The notes under the pieces were generated by a model. The model was given only the letters and a program-made list of their open reading frames with translations. It ran no database searches and was not told where the DNA came from. DNA of 64,000 nucleotides from Bacteroidales bacterium (GTDB lineage Bacteria; Bacteroidota; Bacteroidia; Bacteroidales; P3), in contig JAFWZP010000073.1 in assembly GCA_017522255.1 (NCBI GenBank), positions 1 through 64,000 of the forward strand. The letters are read 5' to 3'. Positions 57,112-64,000 of the stretch are shown here, piece after piece (position 1 is the first letter of the stretch; every line of letters starts with the position of its first letter). A program made the position numbers and the translations under genes.

Positions 57112-57840
57112 GTATTTTTTTATTTTTTTCGTGTTTTTTTTGAACGATAGGTCTATTGACCGAGAAAGACTTGTTCTATGACCTTGTTATTTAGACGTTT
57201 GGCTGAATGGTGAATGAAGAAGTTTTTTTTCGATAAAAGCAATGTATTTGATGCTTCTATTGTAACTATTGCAACAATGTGGGCGATGGTGCTAATTATT
57301 GTTCCTAAATTTTATGTGCTTGGTTAGAGTATTTGTATTTAACTCAATAGTAAAATTAAGCTATATTAACGTGATGCGATTTAACTCAGAAAATCGTATA
57401 TTTATTGCCGGAATATTTATTTTTGGAAAATATCGCACTCTCGCGAAGTTTAAATCATAAATATTTGATTATTAATGCTGATTTGTTTTTGGAAAAAATG
57501 ACTATGTCGCGATTTTGTTTGCAATATACCGCCAAAATGTTCACAAGGGGGTCTTCCGATGCTTTATGGTAGGGTGTCAATAAATGCATCGGGAGGAAAA
57601 TTTGACAACATCGAGATGTTTTTTCCGTTCCATCGGGAGGAAAAATTCACTTCGTCGGGAGGAAAAATCGAAGTTGATTTAACACTTTGGATTTTTCTTT
57701 AACATTTAAATGCTCGTTTCTTATCTTGTAATCACTCTGTTGCCTTAAAGAAGAACTCTTCTATTTTACAGAAACGTGGAATTTTTAGAAGTTGCCTTTT
57801 ATATAGAAGTTGCCTTTTATAAACAAAACCTACAAAATAC
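57112..57840. other. Intergenic region with short repeats
   Basis: No credible gene. It contains three copies of tcgggaggaaaa (57589-57600, 57633-57644, 57655-57666) and the dispersed-repeat end at 57771-57821. The cgagg-rich short motifs at 6060-6130, also next to a dispersed-repeat end, are similar in kind. Confidence 0.55.
57771..57821. repeat. Dispersed repeat end with 18-bp tandem duplication
   Basis: gaaacgtggaatttttagaa and the following gttgcctt are the reverse complement of 6210-6237. The outermost 18 bases, tagaagttgccttttata, are duplicated in tandem (57786-57803 and 57804-57821). Confidence 0.75.
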
Positions 57841-57871
57841 TTTTATATATCCCAAAAAAAGCGTATTTTTG
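57841..57871 (+). promoter_or_regulatory. Candidate promoter for ychF
   Basis: The -7 box TATTTTTG (57864-57871) fits TAnnTTTG; the -33 position has TTTT rather than TTTG at 57841-57844, with a 19-base spacer. The start codon is 46 bases further on. Confidence 0.5.
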
Positions 57872-57917
57872 CACTTTTGAATTAAGTAGAGATAAAATAA
57901 TAAGATAACAGAATATC

Positions 57918-59018
57918 ATGGGATTACAATGTGGCATAGTGGGGCTTCCCAATGTTGGAAAGTCCACCTTATTTAATTGTTTGAGCAATGCAAAAGCCCA
58001 AGCGGCTAATTTTCCGTTTTGTACTATAGAACCCAATGTGGGAGTGATAACCGTTCCTGATGAGCGATTGAACAAGTTGGCAGAGATAGAAAAACCTCAA
58101 AGTGTGGTGCCTGCCACTGTCGAAATAGTGGATATAGCCGGTTTGGTGCGTGGTGCCAGCAAGGGCGAAGGTCTTGGTAATAAGTTTCTTTCCAATATTC
58201 GCGAAACGGATGCCATTATACATGTGCTTCGTTGTTTCGAAGACGATAATATCACTCATGTAGACGGTAGTGTAAACCCGGTTCGCGACAAGGAAACCAT
58301 AGATACCGAATTGCAGATAAAGGATTTGGAAACTATAGAAAACCGTTTTGCCAAAGAAGAGAAAAAAGCCAAAACAGGTGGCGACCAAAAAGCCAAAAAA
58401 CTTGTTGAGGTAATGGCTTTGTATAAGGAGGCTTTGTTGCAAGGCAAGTCGGCTCGTACCGTTCAGCTCGACGATAGTCAGCAGGAAGCTGCCAAAGACC
58501 TTATGTTGCTTACTGCCAAACCAATACTTTATGTTTGTAATGTCGACGAAACAGCTGTGGTGAATGGCAATAAATACGTTGATGCGGTACGCGAAGCCAT
58601 AAAAGACGAGAATGCCGAACTGCTTGTGATAGGTGCCGGAATAGAAGCCGATATAGCCGAATTGGAAACATTTGAAGAAAAACAAATGTTTTTGGAAGAT
58701 TTGGGTTTGGAAGAGTCGGGCGTAAACCGCTTGATAAAAGCTGCTTACAAACTCCTCGATTTGCAAACATTCCTCACTGCCGGTCCTAAAGAAGTGAGAG
58801 CATGGACTTTCCGTAAGGGTATGAAAGCACCTCAAACAGCGGGCGTTATACATAGCGACTTTGAAAAAGGATTTATACGTGCCGAAGTGATAAAATACGA
58901 CGACTACGTAACCTTAGGCTCCGAAGCCAAATGCAAAGAAATGGGCAAGATGAGTGTGGAAGGTAAGGAATATGTGGTGCAAGATGGTGATATTATGCAC
59001 TTCCGTTTCAATGTGTAG
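57918..59018 (+). CDS. ychF: Redox-regulated ATPase/GTPase YchF
   Basis: 366 residues, normal for YchF/Ola1. The P-loop is GLPNVGKS (9-16); [18 protein letters not shown] (about 72-89) is the G3 region, and CNVDE (about 201-205) takes the place of NKxD, which in this family favours ATP over GTP. The C-terminal TGS domain includes [18 protein letters not shown]. YchF binds the ribosome and proteasome-like partners and is a stress regulator. uvrB follows after 23 bases. Confidence 0.96.
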   Translation: MGLQCGIVGLPNVGKSTLFNCLSNAKAQAANFPFCTIEPNVGVITVPDERLNKLAEIEKPQSVVPATVEIVDIAGLVRGASKGEGLGNKFLSNIRETDAIIHVLRCFEDDNITHVDGSVNPVRDKETIDTELQIKDLETIENRFAKEEKKAKTGGDQKAKKLVEVMALYKEALLQGKSARTVQLDDSQQEAAKDLMLLTAKPILYVCNVDETAVVNGNKYVDAVREAIKDENAELLVIGAGIEADIAELETFEEKQMFLEDLGLEESGVNRLIKAAYKLLDLQTFLTAGPKEVRAWTFRKGMKAPQTAGVIHSDFEKGFIRAEVIKYDDYVTLGSEAKCKEMGKMSVEGKEYVVQDGDIMHFRFNV

Positions 59019-59041
59019 AATTTATTTTGTAGTGCGACACT

Positions 59042-61087
59042 ATGGACTTTAAATTGGTAGCAGACTTTGAGCCTATGGGCGATCAACCCGCAGCCATCAA
59101 GCAACTTGTCGACGGCATCAATGCAGGTCAGCAAGGACAGGTGCTATTGGGTGTTACGGGGTCGGGAAAGACTTTTACTATTGCCAATGTGATAGCCCAA
59201 GTGAAAAAGCCGGCATTGATACTGAGCCACAACAAAACGTTGGCGGCACAGCTATACGGCGAGTTTAAGCAGTTTTTTCCGAACAACGCCGTAGAGTATT
59301 TTGTGTCGTACTACGATTATTATCAGCCCGAAGCCTTTATTCCACAAACCAACACATACATCGAAAAGGATTTGGCAATAAACAACGAGCTGGAAAAACT
59401 TCGCATACGGGCAAGCTCGGCACTATTGTCGGGGCGAAAAGATGTGATAGTGGTAAGCTCGGTATCATGCATATATGGTATAGGAAATCCCGAAGAGTTT
59501 AAGAATGGGACTATATATCTGAAAGTGGGTCAGCAGTTGGGACGCGATAGGTTTTTGCTTAGTTTGGTGGACTCGCTATATGCCCGAAACGAGATTGATT
59601 TTACCAACGGACGCTTTAGGGTAAAGGGCGATACGGTTGATGTATTTCCCTCATACGCCGACTTTTGCTACAGAATATCGTTTTGGGACGACGAGATAGA
59701 CAGCCTCGAATCGTTCGACCCCACAACGGGGCATCGTATCGAAACAATGACAGAGATGGTTATTTATCCGGCAAGCAACTTCCTTACTTCAAAAGAGCAA
59801 ATCAACGATACTTTGTTTCAGATAGAAAACGATATGTTTGAGCGTCGCGATCAGTTTATACTCGAAGGACGAATGCTGGAAGCCAAACGCTTGGAAGAGA
59901 GGGTAAACTACGACCTTGAGATGATACGTGAAGTGGGCTACTGTAGTGGTATCGAAAACTATTCGAGATATTTTGACGGACGCAAAGAGGGGTCGCGACC
60001 TTTCTGTTTGTTGGATTATTTTCCGGATGATTTTCTTATTGTCATCGACGAAAGCCATGTTACCATACCTCAGATAAGAGCCATGTACAGTGGCGACAGA
60101 CAGCGTAAAACCACTTTGGTGGAGTATGGTTTCAGGTTGCCGTCGGCTTTGGACAACCGTCCGCTCACTTTCGACGAATTTTACGACCTCAGTCCTCAAA
60201 CCATCTATGTAAGTGCCACTCCTGCCAAATACGAATTGGCCGAAAGCGAAGGCGTTATAGCCGAACAGGTGATACGTCCCACAGGATTGCTCGACCCCGT
60301 GGTGCTGGTGCGTCCTGCTATGAACCAAGTCGACGACCTCCTCGACGAGATTGAAGACACGGTGGCAAAAGGTGAGCGTGTGTTGGTAACCACTATTACA
60401 AAACGAATGGCCGAAGAGCTTACTCGCTATCTTGGAAACTTGGGCATAAGAGCCAAATATATACACTCCGATGTGGAAACGTTGGAACGTATAGAAATCA
60501 TGCGCGATCTTAGGCTTGGTGTGTTTGATGTGTTGGTGGGTGTAAACCTATTGCGTGAAGGCTTGGACTTGCCCGAAGTAAGTCTGGTGGCTATACTTGA
60601 TGCCGATAAGGAAGGTTTTTTGCGTTCGGAAAGTGCTTTGATACAGACGATAGGACGTGCAGCCCGTAATGTGAATAGCAGGGCTATATTGTATGGCGAC
60701 AAAATAACCGGCTCGATGCAACGTGCCATCGACGAAACCAACCGACATCGTGAAAAGCAGATACGATACAACCAAGAACACAATATGACACCCCGTCAGA
60801 TAGTGAAATCGACGGAAGCGATATTGGGTCAAACAGCGGTGATAGATATGGCAGCGGAAGTAGGTGCCGAATACAAAGTGCCTAAAAAGCAAGAAACCAA
60901 AGCCGGTAATGCTGATAATGAGGCAAGCGAACCGGTGCTTACATACAAAAACAAGGAAGAGATGAAGAAGGCTTTAAGCACTGCCAAACGCAATATGCAG
61001 AAGGCGGCTAAAGAACTTGACTTTGTGAATGCTGCAAAGTATCGCGATGAGATAAAAAAACTTCAGGACATATTGGGTATATCGTAA
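59042..61087 (+). CDS. uvrB: Excinuclease ABC subunit B
   Basis: 681 residues. Walker A is GVTGSGKT (37-44); the damage-probing beta-hairpin is YYDYYQPEAFIP (about 92-103). DESHVTIPQIRAMYSGD (about 338-354) is the Walker B region, and QTIGRAARN is helicase motif VI. The C-terminal UVR motif, ELDFVNAAKYRDEIKKLQ (about 658-675), binds UvrC. It is the damage-verifying component of nucleotide excision repair. Confidence 0.97.
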   Translation: MDFKLVADFEPMGDQPAAIKQLVDGINAGQQGQVLLGVTGSGKTFTIANVIAQVKKPALILSHNKTLAAQLYGEFKQFFPNNAVEYFVSYYDYYQPEAFIPQTNTYIEKDLAINNELEKLRIRASSALLSGRKDVIVVSSVSCIYGIGNPEEFKNGTIYLKVGQQLGRDRFLLSLVDSLYARNEIDFTNGRFRVKGDTVDVFPSYADFCYRISFWDDEIDSLESFDPTTGHRIETMTEMVIYPASNFLTSKEQINDTLFQIENDMFERRDQFILEGRMLEAKRLEERVNYDLEMIREVGYCSGIENYSRYFDGRKEGSRPFCLLDYFPDDFLIVIDESHVTIPQIRAMYSGDRQRKTTLVEYGFRLPSALDNRPLTFDEFYDLSPQTIYVSATPAKYELAESEGVIAEQVIRPTGLLDPVVLVRPAMNQVDDLLDEIEDTVAKGERVLVTTITKRMAEELTRYLGNLGIRAKYIHSDVETLERIEIMRDLRLGVFDVLVGVNLLREGLDLPEVSLVAILDADKEGFLRSESALIQTIGRAARNVNSRAILYGDKITGSMQRAIDETNRHREKQIRYNQEHNMTPRQIVKSTEAILGQTAVIDMAAEVGAEYKVPKKQETKAGNADNEASEPVLTYKNKEEMKKALSTAKRNMQKAAKELDFVNAAKYRDEIKKLQDILGIS

Positions 61088-61404
61088 AGATGTATGAGCG
61101 AAAGTCTTTGGAGTCAACTAACAAAAACGTGTTGAAAATTAGAATGTATAATCCCTTATAAAAGGAGAAAAATAGCGTAATTTTGGAGAAACAATACTTC
61201 TCTGCGAAGATTAACAAAGATGTTGTGATTGTTGAAATTAGCAATGTTTGCCGGGTTACTTGTCGGTAGAAAATATGTATTATATTGAGTAATGGTAAAA
61301 CAATATGGCTCTTTATTTGTTCATCAAAGAAGATATTGTGGATAAATAGTTGTGCTTTTCGCCTTGCGAAGAGTATGACATAAAATAAATAAAAACCAAA
61401 ATAA
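61088..61404. other. Intergenic region before clpC
   Basis: 317 AT-rich bases. I see no hairpin terminator after uvrB and no exact TAnnTTTG box; TTTATTTG near 61311 is the nearest. No repeat or small gene is supported. Confidence 0.4.
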
Positions 61405-64000
61405 ATGGAAGCAAAACTTAGTTCAAACGTAAAAAAGGTAATAGTTAATAGTAGAGACGAAGCCCTCCGATTGAGTAGCGATAGTGTGGGAATAGAACAC
61501 ATCTTTTTGGGAATGCTAAGGGAAAAAGATTGTTCTGCCGTTCAACTTTTGAATGGTATGAATGTTGATTTGCCGGCTATGAAAATAAAGATAGAGGATA
61601 CTGTACGTAATACCGATTCGTCGGTGCAATATCGTCAGGACAGCGATATACCCATGCTACGCCAAACCGAGAAAGTGATTAAAATATCTTTTTTGGAGAG
61701 TGCAAAGTACAAGAGCAGCGAAATACGAACTGTTCATCTTTTGCTTGCCATATTGGTTGAAAACGAGAATGTGGTAAGTCGATATTTGGAACGACAAGGT
61801 GTTACATACAACAAGTTGTGCTCGATATATAAAAAAGAATATAAGACCGATAACGATACGCCATCATCTGTTGACGAATACGACAAAACACAAAACAATA
61901 TAGGCGACGACGATGATACCATGTCGTATAATGGCACTGCTAACGACTACAATTCGAAAAACGATTACAGGTCGTCCGATTCGAGCAACAAAACTCCGGC
62001 ATTGGAAAACTTTGGTCGCGACCTTACACGTGCTGCCGAAGAAAACCGATTGGACCCCATAGTGGGACGCGAAAAAGAGTTGGAGCGTATAGCACAGGTG
62101 CTTAGTCGCAGAAAGAAAAACAACCCCTTGCTTATAGGCGAGCCGGGTGTGGGCAAGTCGGCAATAGCCGAAGGATTGGCCATAAGGATAGTGGAAGGCA
62201 AGGTGCCTCGCACTCTTTACAACAAGCGTATCATCACTCTCGATTTGGCTTCGTTGGTGGCAGGTACCAAATATCGCGGTCAGTTCGAAGAAAGAATGAA
62301 AGCAATAATCAACGAGTTGGAGAGAAATCCGGATATTATTGTCTTCATCGATGAGATACATACTATAATAGGAGCCGGCAGTGCGTCGGGGTCGCTCGAT
62401 GCTTCAAATATGTTTAAGCCGGCGTTGGCTCGTGGCGAAATACAATGTATAGGTGCCACCACCATCGACGAATATCGTCAATATATCGAAAAAGACGGCG
62501 CTTTGGAACGCCGTTTTCAAAAGGTGTTTGTTGAGGCTACCACCCCCGACGAAACCATCGAAATACTGAACAACATAAAAAGTAAATACGAAGACCATCA
62601 TTTGGTAACGTTTACCGAAGAGGCCATAAAGGCGTGTGTGTCGCTGACCACACGTTATGTGAGCGACCGCTTGCTGCCCGACAAAGCCATCGATGCCATG
62701 GACGAAGCAGGGGCAAGGGTGCATATAACAAACATTGTGATACCTCCTGAGATTACAACCCTCGAAAAAGAGATAGCCAATGTGCGGAATTTAAAGAAAG
62801 AGGTGCTACTGCAGAAAAGTTACAACCAAGCTGCCGAATATCGCGACCAAGAACGCGAATTGGTGGAACAGTTGGAATACTTGAAAAAGAAATGGGAAAC
62901 CACCGAACGCGAAAAACGTGTAAAGGTAGATGAACAAGATGTGGCTGAAGTGGTGGCTATGATGACCGGTGTGCCGGTGCAAAGGATAGCCGAAAACGAG
63001 GGGTCGCGACTGTTGCAGATGGAACAAGAATTAGAAGACAGCGTTATAGGTCAAAACGAAGCTATCAAAAAGGTAACGAAAGCCATACGTCGCAATCGTG
63101 CCGGACTGAAAGACCCCGACAAGCCTATCGGAACATTTATATTTTTGGGTCCAACGGGTGTGGGCAAGACTTATTTGGCCAAGGTGTTGGCTAAATATCT
63201 TTTCGACAGCGAAAACGCCATGATACGTATCGACATGAGCGAATATATGGAAAAATTTGCCGTATCGCGTTTGATAGGTGCTCCTCCGGGTTATGTGGGA
63301 TACGAAGAAGGTGGACAGCTTACCGAAAAGGTACGCCACAAACCTTATTCCATTGTCCTCCTCGACGAGATAGAAAAGGCTCACCCGGATGTGTTTAACA
63401 TATTGCTGCAAGTGCTCGACGATGGTCAACTCACTGATGGTATGGGACGAAAGGTTGACTTTAAAAACACCATAATAATAATGACTTCAAACATCGGCTC
63501 GCGTCAGTTGAAAGAGTTTGGAACAGGTGTGGGCTTTGCTACTTCGGCACGCGAAAAAGAAAAGTCGTCGATGGAACGAAAGGTGATAGAGAATGCTTTG
63601 AAGAAGGCTTTCGCTCCCGAATTTCTGAATCGTATCGACGATGTGATAGTATTTAATCAATTGGGTCGCGAAGATATACACAAGATAATAGATACCGAGT
63701 TGCGTGGTTTGTTTAAACGCATAAAGGCAATGGGCTATAGTATTGAAATAACCGCTTCGGCCAAGGATATAATACAAGAAAAAGGATGGGACGAAAACTA
63801 TGGCGCACGACCTTTGAAACGTGCTATACAAAAGTATATCGAAGATGAACTCGCCGAAGAAATTATAAAGTCGACGTTGCTACCCGGAGATAAGATTGTG
63901 ATAGATGCCGAAAACAACGAAATAAAATTTGATATAATAAAGGGTGTCGATTCAATGGCATTGCAAGAAGTGTTGAAAGATGCCATGACCGAAAGCACTC
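61405..64000 (+). CDS. clpC: ClpC-type AAA+ chaperone/protease ATPase, cut by window edge
   Basis: The frame is open from ATG at 61405 (MEAKLSSNVKKVIVNSRDEA) through the right edge, 865 codons and counting. The Clp_N repeat region is at about 1-150. The first AAA module has Walker A GEPGVGKS (245-252) and Walker B IVFIDEIHT (about 312-320). A short middle domain with a UVR-like motif, SYNQAAEYRDQERELVEQLE (472-491), marks ClpC and not ClpB, whose middle domain is a much longer coiled coil. The second module has GPTGVGKT (582-589). ClpC unfolds proteins for ClpP. Residues 155-200 form an acidic, Asn/Asp/Ser-rich linker. The stop lies outside the window. Confidence 0.95.
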   Translation, partial: MEAKLSSNVKKVIVNSRDEALRLSSDSVGIEHIFLGMLREKDCSAVQLLNGMNVDLPAMKIKIEDTVRNTDSSVQYRQDSDIPMLRQTEKVIKISFLESAKYKSSEIRTVHLLLAILVENENVVSRYLERQGVTYNKLCSIYKKEYKTDNDTPSSVDEYDKTQNNIGDDDDTMSYNGTANDYNSKNDYRSSDSSNKTPALENFGRDLTRAAEENRLDPIVGREKELERIAQVLSRRKKNNPLLIGEPGVGKSAIAEGLAIRIVEGKVPRTLYNKRIITLDLASLVAGTKYRGQFEERMKAIINELERNPDIIVFIDEIHTIIGAGSASGSLDASNMFKPALARGEIQCIGATTIDEYRQYIEKDGALERRFQKVFVEATTPDETIEILNNIKSKYEDHHLVTFTEEAIKACVSLTTRYVSDRLLPDKAIDAMDEAGARVHITNIVIPPEITTLEKEIANVRNLKKEVLLQKSYNQAAEYRDQERELVEQLEYLKKKWETTEREKRVKVDEQDVAEVVAMMTGVPVQRIAENEGSRLLQMEQELEDSVIGQNEAIKKVTKAIRRNRAGLKDPDKPIGTFIFLGPTGVGKTYLAKVLAKYLFDSENAMIRIDMSEYMEKFAVSRLIGAPPGYVGYEEGGQLTEKVRHKPYSIVLLDEIEKAHPDVFNILLQVLDDGQLTDGMGRKVDFKNTIIIMTSNIGSRQLKEFGTGVGFATSAREKEKSSMERKVIENALKKAFAPEFLNRIDDVIVFNQLGREDIHKIIDTELRGLFKRIKAMGYSIEITASAKDIIQEKGWDENYGARPLKRAIQKYIEDELAEEIIKSTLLPGDKIVIDAENNEIKFDIIKGVDSMALQEVLKDAMTEST

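Noticed and set aside
61405-64000. ClpB disaggregase
   Set aside because: The middle domain is short with a UVR-like motif, not the long ClpB coiled coil.

Overview
The window comes from a low-GC, type IX secretion system (T9SS)-positive member of the Bacteroidota, most likely order Bacteroidales. Supporting signs are C-terminal T9SS sorting domains of types A and B on many secreted proteins, lineage-restricted families (DUF4270, DUF4271, DUF6029, Omp28, a PorE-like OmpA protein), no obvious Shine-Dalgarno sites, and several promoters of the Bacteroidales form TTTG-N19-TAnnTTTG. I cannot name genus or species.

Layout. 1-98 is the 3' end of a T9SS cargo gene. 388-5957 holds a tail-anchored small protein and a leftward run: sugar nucleotidyltransferase, AddB-like nuclease, small beta-barrel protein, tsaB. 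6438-7971 holds queD and an AI-2E-type permease. 8164-16188 runs rightward: PorE-like OmpA protein, miaA, mazG, and a gingipain-family (C25) peptidase with a sorting domain. 16199-18966 is DUF4271, hemD, rnpA, yidD. 19156-23424 holds a truncated glycogen-synthase-like protein, a DUF4270 lipoprotein, a MORN/YwqK-repeat protein and maf. 23477-27380 runs leftward: PASTA protein, T9SS cargo, RluA-type pseudouridine synthase.

27859-42158 is a surface-protein island on the minus strand: an IgGFc-binding-like protein and four BspA-like leucine-rich-repeat proteins. Three of the four are tandem copies in one transcription unit between a consensus promoter and a 21-bp-stem terminator. They share near-identical signal peptides, junctions, sorting domains and internal modules, so the island looks like it recombines actively. 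The cut-off gene at the left edge is a fifth relative in inverted orientation about 30 kb away.

42771-53166 runs leftward in two units: leuS plus an overlooked 56-codon gene, and a PurF-like protein lacking its N-terminal cysteine nucleophile, polyprenyl diphosphate synthase, thioredoxin-like protein, DUF6029 barrel, Omp28 lipoprotein and two DUF4412-like secreted proteins. 53311-56847 encodes a large type B T9SS cargo and a small secreted partner behind a long leader. After a 1-kb repeat-bearing gap come ychF, uvrB and clpC, which runs off the window.

The common theme is protein export and the cell surface: PorE-like periplasmic anchoring for the T9SS, at least eight T9SS cargo genes, and several signal-peptide proteins of the envelope, set among housekeeping genes for tRNA modification, nucleotide sanitation, haem and polyprenyl synthesis, and proteolysis. 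I found no CRISPR array, phage, toxin-antitoxin pair, intact insertion sequence or tRNA gene. The most unusual points are the recombining LRR island, a degenerate retropepsin-like domain on the PorE-like protein, the cysteine-less PurF paralogue, and a MITE-like element whose end overlaps a gene's stop codon.
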